64,000 bases of DNA from positions 27,023,433 through 27,087,432 of the forward strand of contig OZ023275.1 of assembly GCA_964007475.1 (NCBI GenBank), written 5' to 3'. The first letter of the stretch is position 1; every line of letters starts with the position of its first letter. Below are positions 9,020-20,059 of this stretch, in pieces. The DNA is from Hybos culiciformis (taxonomy: Eukaryota > Arthropoda > Insecta > Diptera > Hybotidae). The translations under genes and the position numbers were made by a program. The notes under the pieces are model-generated. The model did not search any database, was not told the DNA's origin, and worked only from the letters and a program-made list of their open reading frames with translations.

Positions 9020-12000
9020 AAATCACAACACATTATACCAATGCAAATAGTTTGAATAAAATACGAGTTTATCAAAAAAAAAATATATGCCGTAAAGAAC
9101 AATTAATATTACAAATGTAGTTAAGTTACTGATTAAAAATTAAAATTTTAGGTAGTACACATATACTTAATTATTTACATAAGAAATAAAACTAATTAAA
9201 AAAAAAATAATTTTGATCTCGGTATTGATTAGATATGCGACCGAATGTTCCAAATAATATATAAAAAAAAACTAACAAAAGGATTGTCCTTAGTAGTACT
9301 ACTGAAACCACGCGCCTTACCACATAATGTTGCCAAAATACTTAGTTTAAAAAATCAAGTAACTTAGTTATTTTTCTCGCTTAGTTCTTAAATAATGTCT
9401 TATTTTCTGAGTTCATGTATCTTCGACAAAGCAAAGCTTTTCACCCAAATAAAGTTTTGAAAGTCGATATTCTTTGTTTATTTTTAAATTTTTAATTACC
9501 TTTGAAATGAATTTTTATATAAGAATTTAATTAAGTATCAAATTGAAAATGGATTTTTTTCCACTTTTCATCAAGATTTCGAATAAAATTTGGATGTTTG
9601 ATTCTATTGTTTTTGTTTTTGTTTGATCCTCTTCAAACCAGTTTCTAATAAAATTCCAGATGGACTTTCAACAATTGTAATTTTTTTTAACTCTAAATTT
9701 CGATTTTAATGAAATACCTTAATCGAATTAATGTTCAAACATTTAAGTATATTATAAACTTTCATCTTCGAAATCGAATGACTAAATATGTTTATTTTAA
9801 AGGACTAAATATTTGATTTACAACTTAGTCCAAATAAATATATTTTACAGAAAGTTAGTACCTAGGTACTTATAATGCCAAATACCAACCTTGATGGTTT
9901 TGTATCTACTCTCATATTTATATATAAGTACAGTATATCGATGTATGTAAAATGTGAAAAAATTCCTGAACAGAATTTGATTATTAATTCTTTTTCCCTT
10001 AATTTTATGTACTTTTTTCTTTACATAATTTTTAATCTAAATTTCTTATACTTAATATTGTTTGAAATAAAAGAAAAAAATTTAGAATACAAACTATGTG
10101 TAAACTTAAAAATGTTTTTTACGAGGGTTTTTAGTACAAAATTATCTAACTTGGCTTAAAGCTAGCTTTTCTCATATAAACAAAGGAACAACATTTCTGA
10201 CCTCACGAAAAGCCCCTTAATAATGTATAGAATTTTTTAGATACTTACCGGGTCCTAAATAATAAAATAATTTGTATAATTATGAAGTACCTAGTAAGTA
10301 TATAAAAAAAAAAGGTTTTCATATTTTTCATTTGTAAACTTCCTAATCATCGTCTTTGTGAGGATGTTTTTACAAAGGTAGGCTTTTAAATTTGAACACA
10401 TAACATATCTAATTAAATATGAAAACTCATCACAAATTACTAGGTATACTTGGTATTATAATAGGTGAGTAACAATAACTAATAATTTCTTTCAAACAAT
10501 ATTAAATAAATTTTATTTGTGTACTTACTTTGTTCAAAAGAAGCAGTACCAATGAGAGCAAAACTCAAAACTACAATAAGTAAACTTAACTGATGTTTTT
10601 GATTGTAGAAAAAAGTAAGTAGGTACCTTCTTAGATTAATTCTTACCAATTTCTTTTAACTTACTAGATATATACTTAGATTCTAATTCTAAATATTTTA
10701 TGGCTCTGGTAAGAGTATTTAATTGACTTCGCTCACGTCTTTAGTCTTTAATTTTTGAGATATAGATATTCATCATTTTTTCCTTGTAGGCCTTGGACAA
10801 AATTTAAGAAATATTTCTCAAGACCTGAACTTAAGACTAAAATATAGAATTTGTTGTTTTATTTAAAATCAAATTAACCAATTATTCTCAGGTAATTCTA
10901 ATTTTAATAATTTAAAATTTTTTAATTTAATTATTCCCAATTTCTCAGTTTTTTTTTTTTTTTTTTTTGTGGTTGACATTCCTTTTAACTAATTGGGCTA
11001 AAATTGGGTAAAGAATAATTTTACGAAAAATTCTTAATTTCCAATTTAAGAAGATACCTAGGTATAGTTTACCTATAGTTATTCCTATATTTATATTAAA
11101 AGATCATGAATATTGTGAACATTCAATATTATAACTTTAAAAGGTTAAACGATATTTTTTATTTTTTAACTACAAAAATGGCTCTAAATTATGAAGTTTG
11201 AAGGTAGCTCTTCCTAGTTTAAATTTATTTAAGATACCTATCTAATCAAATTTATCTACTTCTAGCAAAGGGCAAAAATCTAGGTAGGTTGGTAGATTTA
11301 TATACCTATACAAGTAACTTGGAAAATATTCAGATTTCACAAATATATTTTCAAAGGTCCAATCCACAGTCATTTACCAAAATTCTTTTCTTTTTTAAAA
11401 CACTTATTTTAACTTGTTTGATTGGTAAAATTTTTTTTTTTACATAAATCTACCTATTCAAATATTGGTAAATAAAAAATTTAGAAAAAAAAACTATACC
11501 TAGGTGCCTATAAAAAAAAATGGATTTAAGTATTTCTAATAAAATGATAAAATATCAAAAATAAATAGGTATAAATAAAATATAATATTTTCAAAAAATT
11601 ATTTTAAAATTTCATATATATTTTTTTTCCTTTTCACCGCGATTTCACTGACTGGCTTTATTTTCTTTTTTTTTTTGTTCATAAATTTTTTTTTTTTTTA
11701 CTTGTATTTGAAAAAAAATATACAATCGAAATTAAAAAAAATATCAAAAAATGCACTACACAAAATATATAAATCGAAGTCTTGGAGAAGAAAAAAAAAA
11801 AAATCCAATTTCTATATTTTTTTTTCTTTTTAGAAAATTTATCTTGAAATAAAAAAAAAAAATTTTTAAAACCGGCCTAAAAAAAAATTTATTAAAATAT
11901 TTTAAAAATAATAAAATAAAATATTTTTAAAAAAATTTAATTAAAATAAAATTCTCGTACTTTTTTCTTTCTTTTTTATTTTTTTTGTTCAATAAAAATA

Positions 12001-12850
12001 CAAAAAAAAAAATAAATAAATAAAAATAAATCTTTTTCTCTGGTAAAAGAATTGAAATGTTGAAAAAAAAAAAAAAAAAAATTTTTCTTCTTTTCGAAAT
12101 TTTGCTACTTTTTCTTTGCCACACTGACACAACCTAATAAAATCTGTATCCACACAGTGTGTATAATAAAATTAATGCATATGAATTTTCGTCACTCACT
12201 AACACTTCAATAAATGTAATTTTTGATTTAGATTTTAATATGATAACCGTGGAATAGAATTTCATTGTAAAATTCTCATTACAATCGCGGATGACGAAAT
12301 GAGTAGAGGTATAATATAATAAGTTAGATGAGGTATTTTTTTTTTTTTAAAGTGACAGATATTAAATTTCTTATTGATTTCATTGATTTATTATTATTAC
12401 AACAAGTGTTCCATCAAATTACTAAATATTTATTTAGTAAGATTTTTAGATAATTGAGAAATAAAATATTTCTTTTCTGTTAATTTTTAATTAATTTCTA
12501 AAATTCTCATTTGGAGAGGAACAAATGAGACTTATAAAATAAAAAAAAATTGTTTAAAATGACATTTAAAGATTTTTTTTTTGTACAAGCCTCAGCCGAA
12601 TCGGGCTAGCTATTTTTTTTTTGTACGAAATTAGATATTTTATTTAATAACTACTAATTCTATTCGATTTTTTTTTAAATTTTTTTTTTTTTTTAGCCAG
12701 AATGAAATAATTTTAAGAAAAAATTAACAAAAAAAAAATTTAATTTCTAAAATTTTTTGAATTTTTTTTTTCAATCACAACATATCCTATTTTAACTGAA
12801 AGCATCAACTCACCACAAACAACACTCACTTGTTTTTTTTTTTTATTCAC
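9020..12850. other. AT-rich noncoding DNA, possible nej first intron
   Basis: No coding segment is recognised. Frequent TAGGTA/TACCTA short motifs and A/T homopolymers are seen. If nej has a promoter near 13.3 kb this would be 5'-UTR intron; otherwise it is intergenic. Confidence 0.5.
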
Positions 12851-13500
12851 TTACCCACTGACATTTTGAACACAAAATTTTTATTGTGTTCAAGGTGTTG
12901 TCAATGGATTAGTTTATCAAAGTTCTATAAAAATGTTAATGTGTCTGTTAAGAAAAAATCATTTTCTCTTTTTCACTTGGAGCAATTAAATTCAAATTAA
13001 ATTTTTCTATATATTTTCATCTTTTTCTTGTTTATGAAAATTTTTTAAACTACACACACACTTAAAAAAATTAATAAATCGAAAAAATTGATGAAAAAAA
13101 ATGTCGCTGTGTAGAAAAATTTTTTCAATAAAAATTTTCTTTTTTTAAATGCAATTTCACATCTCTGCGAATTTTAAATTCGATTTTTTCTTAATAAAAT
13201 TACCGAATTTATCAGAAATTTTTATTGCAAATTATTTGTTTTAATTTATAGAATATTTTTTTAATTTTTATTTTAATTAAATATTAATTTTTCTAGATAT
13301 TTCCTGAATTCTTTTTTGCGAACGAACGATTTTCTCGAATTCAAAATGGCGACTGTAGATTGAACTCAAATAGGCTTCACAAAAGAACTTGAAAGTTATA
13401 AATTTTCATTTCTATAATGACACTAGCTGTGATATCACGTCATACTGTTGAAAGCCATTAAAATTGCTTACACATTGTTGCCAACAATAGTAAATTTGAC
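12851..13500 (-). promoter_or_regulatory. Candidate promoter and 5'-UTR exon of nej
   Basis: Locally this segment is less AT-rich than its surroundings. On the minus strand it carries TCGCCATTTTG (complement near 13345), the orientation of a Pho/YY1-type GCCAT element often found near transcription starts. A TGACGTGATATCAC motif lies at about 13428-13442, containing a CRE-like TGACGT. Downstream is a good donor, CAGTGG|GTAAGTG (complement near 12855). Together these could be the start and end of a noncoding first exon of nej. No initiator or TATA element is clear. This is an inference only. Confidence 0.3.
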
Positions 13501-13852
13501 ATTAAAAATGAGTGAAATTATAATTGGAATAAATTAAGCTGTAATTATTTTGATCATGGTTTACTATTTTATAATTTTACGATAGAAAGAAAATTTCAAT
13601 TAACCGATAATTAATTTTGAAGAAAAAAATTAAAAAAATAAGAATTTATTTAAAATTTCAAATATATTGGAAACATATTTTTTTAGTGAGAAAATAATTT
13701 ATAAATACCAGCCGCAAATCCCACTGACCAACCAAATTGCGTATACAAAATGTATGAACAATTTAGGGTGACTCTACCCCCTTCCCTTTTCCAAGCTTCA
13801 GACGATTCTGAGTGGTTCACGTAATCTGCAGTATCTCCAAAATTGAAAAATC

Positions 13853-14157
13853 AATCGCGGACAAATGACATTTTGCAAGATGACATTTGTCCGCTAAAAA
13901 CTAAAAATTTCAATCGCGGACAAATGACATTTTGGAAAATGACATTTGTCCGCTAAAAATTCTAAAATTCAATCGCGGACAAATGTCATTTTGCAAAATG
14001 TCATTTGTCCGCTAATTTTGAGACATTTGGCCGCGGCGGACAAATGTCATTTTACAATCGCGGACAAATGACATTTTGCAAAATGACATTTGTCCGCGAA
14101 GTTTTCCATACAAATTTCATCGCGGACAAATGTCCCGCGGACAAATGTCACGGCGCC
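13853..14157. repeat. Array of 38-bp near-palindromes with 59-bp period
   Basis: Four copies of a 38-bp near-perfect inverted repeat occur at 13857-13894, 13916-13953, 13975-14012 and 14060-14097. Each has the form GCGGACAAATG(A/T)CATTTTGC followed by its near-complement ending CATTTGTCCGC. In the best copies 18 of 19 base pairs match, the exception being one symmetric A/A or T/T position. The first three are spaced exactly 59 bp apart, with 21-bp linkers such as TAAAAA..TTTCAATC. Copy 3 is the reverse complement of copy 4. Half-units GCGGACAAATGTC also occur near 14036, 14122 and 14137. The CG-containing ends contrast sharply with the AT-rich surroundings. Function unknown. Confidence 0.92.
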
Positions 14158-14301
14158 AAATCTACATATTAACCGGATATCAGTTACGTCACTTGACATT
14201 GTAAAAAAACGTATTACGCAACCTGTTTGTATTTATCTTGCGAATTATGAAATATGAAGAAGGAAGTGAGATGCCCTTGTATTGACTGTTTTGACAACCT
14301 A

Positions 14302-14465
14302 TTTATTTACATCTTTTTCATCCATAAGTATGTGCTTTTTTTCGCCATTGGAGGCACTTTTTGAATATTTAACTAAGTAAGACTTTATTTACATTTTTTC
14401 CATCCATATGAGTCGCCTTTTTTAGCCATAGGAGTCGCTATTTGGAGATCTAAATAAGTGAATAA
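14302..14465. repeat. Two-copy 82-bp direct repeat
   Basis: Copies begin TTTATTTACAT at 14302 and 14384. They share TTTTTCCATCCATA, a CGCC/TTTTT/GCCAT core and TAAGT near the end, with scattered differences. The open frames overlapping it look fortuitous. Confidence 0.7.
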
Positions 14466-15010
14466 TGATACAAATAATTTGTTAAAATGCACAAATACCT
14501 TCCACATTCCACTACGTTTAAAAATTATGTATAAAAAAATAAATAAAAAAGCGAAATATTTTTTCATGGACAATTATTGCAACCACAAATGTGGAAATTT
14601 TTTGTATCGATTTTTATTAACTAATTTAATATTTAGTGAATTTTTATACAATTTTTATGTAAATAAAAATTGTATATGCTTTTCTTAGCGAACGAAAATT
14701 AACAATTTTTGTCCAACTGTTATAGAGTTATATTTGAACCAAGAGGAATGAATGGGTTTATTACGATATTGATAAGCCGCAGTCACCGTTACCATTGAAG
14801 TAGGCTACAAGTAGCTTACTTTGAAAAACCTTCATATTTTAGAGTTTGATTAAAATAAAAAAGCTTTTTTAATTTTCAAGAGAATAGCAATGGACCTATC
14901 TTTTTTATTAAATTAGAAAATATCTCGTAAGTTTTGCTTGATTAAACTTCAAAGCTCTTTAATAAAGCTTTTTGTGCTGTGTGATTGATGTAAATAATAC
15001 ATTCATTAAA
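14466..15010. other. Noncoding DNA, nothing recognised
   Basis: AT-rich sequence with only short chance open frames. Confidence 0.6.
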
Positions 15011-15200
15011 GATATAGTACGATTCAAATCACTTGACCAATGAGCTTTTAAGAGAGGGTAAAATTTGAATAAAATTATTATACAAAAATTGCATGAGCTT
15101 TTTTCTTAAATAATTTCCCCTAAATTTTGTATGCATTTTTTAATGGAAAGGGAAAGCTTTGCATAACGGATTGGTCAAGTGATTTGAATCGTACTATATC
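15011..15200. mobile_element. MITE with perfect 31-bp terminal inverted repeats (190 bp)
   Basis: The left terminus starts GATATAGTACGATTCAAATC at 15011. Its exact reverse complement, 31 bp long, ends at 15200. The length of about 190 bp and lack of coding content fit a miniature inverted-repeat element. If the true ends are TAGTACG/CGTACTA, the flanking dinucleotide on each side is TA, as for Tc1/mariner-type insertions; this boundary is an inference. Confidence 0.85.
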
Positions 15201-16150
15201 GCTTCCCAGAGCAAGTGCAAGACTTTTTTAATATATTTTTTAGGTAGGTATGTACAATTGTACATGTACATACGTAAATGCATCTTGGAAAATGTTATTG
15301 GAAAAAAAATTTGATATGAAGTTTACAAACGAATGCTGTGCTTCTGGTTTTTGATCAAATACCTGTCAAACAAAAAATATTTATAAAAACGAATATTTTA
15401 AAATCGTAATCGGGTTGAAACATAGTTATTTTGTACTCTAAAAATCACAAAATAAAAGATAAATCCTATTCGGAAAATAAATAAGTATGAGTTTACTCGT
15501 ATACCTACGTACACAAAGTATAGTAATTTAAATAATTTATAATATTTAAACTTAAGTTAGGTAGAACAATAAAGTATTTAAAAATTAAAACTTTTTTGAA
15601 AAACACAAAGTTGTCCCCTTTAAATATGTAATCGATTGCATTTGGATAATAACAAAATATTTTTTTATAAAGCAATTTAAAAGCGGCCACTACATTCACC
15701 GCCCTCTTTTTTACAGTATTCAAAACATATTAAAAAGCTGTTGAAATGAAGCGATTCTCCACTAGGTGTCGCTAATACAGCATTTATTAAGAAATCGTTT
15801 TTCCATAATTTTTCTTTTGAATTTTATGTACTAAAAAAATTATTGCTGAATTTGGTGGCTTAATAGTTCTTATTTTATTGTGGTTTGTTAATATTACAGG
15901 TGAGTTTTGGATGTTATTACAATTATAAAGATGGCAGTATTTTGGTCTGTGCTTTCTTTTGTATTTTGCTTGCACTTATAATAATGGGTTGGTAGGTACG
16001 GTATTCTGGTTTTTAGTCTAACATTTGTAATGATACCTCTCAACACACGATGGAATAAATTACCATCTACTTGAAAAAAAGAGATAAATATGTTGGTAAA
16101 ATTATAATATAATACTAAAAACAGAAATATACTAGAGTTGATCATAAATA
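15201..16150. other. Noncoding DNA, nothing recognised
   Basis: Short minus-strand frames exist at 15505-15723 and 15894-16145 but match nothing I know and have no supporting signals. Confidence 0.5.
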
Positions 16151-16156
16151 AAAAAC

Positions 16157-16620
16157 GTTTTCAACATTTCCGTTTAAGATACTTTACTTTTATTTAAGAT
16201 ACCTTGAACCTTGGTCACAATCAGAAGCTAAGGAGCTAGACATATTATTTAATATAATACCGTATATACCTACCAATAACATCTAGTCGATTATATCATA
16301 TAAAATACATATATAATTTTTTTTATCCAAATCAGGCCCTACTCTGTATCCTTGGAACCAATCGGAGTTTTTTTTAAGTATCGTCATGTAAGTCATCTAA
16401 GTATATAGCCAAAAAACTAAAACTAAAAATTATTTAAACCTTTGGCTGGATAAGACCCTCTAACCCCCGAACCCAATATCGTAGAACCTCATCCTTTAGT
16501 TGATGTGAATACGCATATTTTAGCACTCAAAGAATTTAAATCGGGCGGGTAGATCATTAGACATAAGCATTTTGGTAACGGAAGGACGGACGGACTCCAT
16601 TTTTATTTGACTGGATAAAT
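16157..16620. repeat. Dispersed repeat copy with GACGGACGGAC motif
   Basis: TTTTCAACATTTCCGTTTAAGATA near 16159 and a GGACGGACGGAC motif near 16587 are matched in the same order in btd intron 1 (about 33668-33915: TTTTCAACATTTCGATTTAAG, then GAACAGACGGACGAC). This suggests two diverged copies of one interspersed family of unknown class. Confidence 0.5.
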
Positions 16621-19600
16621 TTTACTCATCTTTTCCGTGGACAAAATAAAGTTTTCTCATAAATATTGACTTTAGACATTTTTAGAAACACTATCCAGAG
16701 AGCAAGCAACATAAAACATAATAGCAGTAATATTCCCACGGTTTCGGAATATGATTTCCTCTCTAACTTTGTTTCCAAAGGTGACTTCAGAAAGTATGGT
16801 ATTAAACAGTAACAGCTTTATATACAAAAAAACATCCTGCATTCTCTGCATTGGTTCTTAAAAATATGTACATATTATTCTTATATGAGATATATTTTAT
16901 AAAGTAAAATTTTAGATTTTCTGTACACAATAATATAAAAAATACCTGAAGGTACAAATCAATTCTATTTTTTCTTTTGTCGATTTTTTTTATTTTGAAT
17001 AAAAAATTAGTAAAAAGATCTAGAATAGAAATTCGGTCAAAAGAAAATCTATGGAATGAAATACAGTCAGATTACAGAAAAAAAAATTATAAAAATTTTT
17101 GGGTCCACACAAATAGTTACTAAATTCTTAAAAAAAAAACAAACTGATTTTTTTTTATTCTACATGTCCTTAAATTTTTTTACCAAACGTGATCCAAGCT
17201 CTACGATCTAATGCTGTATTAATAAAAGAGAAAAATGGATTTATAATCAAAATAATAAATAAGTTTATTGCCTCCCATGTAATTAAAAATCTTCTTTAAT
17301 CTGAGAGTGGTAACATCGAAAGATGTATTAAATAGGTACAATCAATTTTGGAACTTACATCGTAGATTGAAACTAATAAAACTTACTAAGTTCCTATTTT
17401 TCAAAGGAATAAAATACATAATTTTCTTCGTTTCTTAGATGTTTCGAAGTTACAAAATTTTATTTTTTTTTAATGATATAATTTCGTAAAATTTTTTTTA
17501 GGGATTTAACTTAATTCTGTAATAATATTTAATTATTGGCGAAAAAAAATATTTTTAGTGGTAGATAGAAAAAATATCAAAAAATAAAAAGTTATATCCT
17601 TTGCACAGAAATTTTAAATGATATATGGCATAAAAATGCCAGGATCAAAGAAAAGCGTTCTCAGCATGGTACCTTCGACACTCTCCACAAGTGGTGTCCT
17701 TTTTCGCAATACAACTTCTTGTAAAAAATAAACATTTTTTAGTAAAAAAAAATCATATTTCAAAGGTTCCTTGCAACAGGAATAAATATAACGTCCTAGT
17801 ATTTAAGTTGAAATTTGTTGTGTACCAATACAGGGTATTTAGGTTATTATCTATGGAATTGTATATATCAGGGGCTGGCACGCATGAGGTATTGACGAGC
17901 CACATGCCAGTTTTTCATATATTATAAAGAGACTTTTTATAAAGGTATATTATAAAGATTCTTGTTGCATTTCAGTTCTGGGAAATCTTCATTTTTCTTT
18001 TGTAAAAGTTACGATTAGATTTAGGAGTTGAACAAAATGGATTAAAACATTGAGGGTTGATAGCCATCTTAAAACATATTATAAGGAGATATCGCTGAGC
18101 AATTCAACTATGTATTTCAATTTAGTTACAATACTAATTACATTAACACATAAAACTCCAATTACATAAAATCCGAAATACTCAAGATATCAAATACATG
18201 AAATCTCAAATTAAATAAGTATTTTTTTTTTCATTAAAAATTTAAATTAGGTACTCTGTATTTGAAGGAAAAAATTATTTTATTTAGTAATTTATTGATC
18301 AAAAAGGATACTTACAATACTACATCGTTATCTTCACATGAAAAACGGAAAGCCGAATTTAACAAGTGATGGTGCATGTAAACCATATTAAAGTTATATA
18401 AGATAAGATAAAATTTGATTTTTTTTTTAGCAAGAAAATATTTTTTATTCTCCTTATGGACGAGGGTAATATTAAGGGAAAAAAAATTTAGTCTTCTAAA
18501 TTTACACTTTCTTTTTATGAAATATTAGATTTAGATTTAAAGAATAAGAAAAGATTATAGGTTAAAAAATACTTAAATTACTAAATTTCTATTTTATTAG
18601 CTATTGTCTTTTGGTAAAAAAAAAATATAAGAATTATTGCTATCTTTTTTTTTTTTTCTTGTTGTTAAAGAAAGCAATTTAATATCTGGTAATAAAAATA
18701 TTGAATTACCAAGACTTTCAACAGGTGGAAAAAATAGTAAAGGAATTGAAAGTAAAGAAGAAAGTTTGCGGACAATTTGAAAATATTTAATTTAGACTTA
18801 TTGGCGAATTATGTAAAGACGTCTGATTGTCTGATGATTTGGTTCAGTTTTGAAAATATCTTATAGAAGAAGATTTTATGAAAATTTTTAATAAAATCTC
18901 ATTTTTAGTTTTTATAATACTTATGAAATTTATTTATAATACTATCTGCTCACTGAAGTCTTCTTAAAAGCCAGAGCGCGATGCGAATATTAAAATCAAT
19001 AAAATCAAAATATTTCAGTTTTTATTAAAAAAAAATTTTTATGTTTACATATTATCCGTATTGAATGAAGATTAATTATATTATTATTGGAGAAATTAAA
19101 TAAAAAAAAAAAAACAAAATTTCCTAATGTTGATTACATATTTTCTATTCAAATTTTATTTCAGAATTTCTCTGTAAGAAATTTATGACTTATAGGTTAC
19201 AAAAGGTGAATCACATACATTAAATATCTTAAAAAACATAATATACCGTATAATGTTTATTTACTTTTATATAAATTATCTTATTGAATTAACAAAAAAA
19301 TAAAATTAAATAGAATAATAATTAATCAATAATGAACAAATAAAAAAGTAAATTAGTAGATATTACATAATAATAATATTCTTTAAGAAGTTTTGAATTT
19401 CTCTTAACCGAACATTTAGACTATAGTGAGGGCAAGAAAACTGTCCAGTATTTTCATTGTTCGCCAAATAAAAGATAATTAAGAATTCATCTTATTTAAA
19501 AACATTAGTTAAATGAATGTAATATTGTTTAAAATCAGATTCTTATATAATTTTTAAATCAGGAATATATATGTAAAGGAAAAATAATAGATAACGTTCT

Positions 19601-19766
19601 AGAAAAACTCAGAATATTAAAAATAAAATTTTACGCAATTTAATTTGAAAAATATTTATCATTGTTAACTAAAGGTATCAAGTGCATTAATCTCATGAGT
19701 CTTAAGCTTGATACCATGGAGAAACAATTCAACTATCAATAATTTTAATTAAAAACATTGGTAAAA
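16621..19766. other. Intergenic DNA, nothing coding recognised
   Basis: AT-rich sequence. The only notable item is a hAT-like terminus at 17869 (listed separately). No conserved protein segment is visible in any frame. Confidence 0.55.
17869..17925 (+). mobile_element. Possible hAT 5' terminal fragment
   Basis: CAGGGGCTGGCACGCATGAG followed by TTGACGAGCCACATG resembles the left end of the hAT element at 8353, which has GTGACGAGCCA at the same distance. No matching right end was found, so it is likely a truncated relic. Confidence 0.4.
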
Positions 19767-20059
19767 CCATAGAGTAATAATATTTATAAGAGGGTCAGAA
19801 TTCATACAAGTAAATTTCAGAATTTTTTCAAATAACTCAAAAATGATGACAAATATTTTCAATATATTTAATAAAAATTTCATGTTCAAATGTGTTTATT
19901 CTTAATACAATAATAAAAATAATAAAATTAAGAATAGACACATTTGAGTTAAAAAAATTTACTCAATACATTGAAAATATTGTCATAATTTTTGAGTTAT
20001 TTAGAAAAAAATTTACTTGTATGAATTCTGTCCCTCTTATAAATATTATTACTCAATGG
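19767..20059. mobile_element. Foldback element: about 140-bp inverted arms with short loop
   Basis: The left arm starts CCATAGAGTAATAATATTTATAAGAGGG and runs to about 19905; the right arm runs from about 19925 to 20059, ending CCCTCTTATAAATATTATTACTCAATGG. The arms are complementary along nearly their whole length, with scattered mismatches and small gaps, leaving a loop of about 20 bp. This is the structure of a foldback/MITE-type element; a transcript would form a hairpin of about 140 bp. The short open frame across it is incidental. Confidence 0.85.

Noticed and set aside
15894..16145. Minus-strand frame with RVLRGIITNVRLKTRIPYLP
   Set aside because: It looked at first like a transposon protein fragment, but I could not match it to any family motif.
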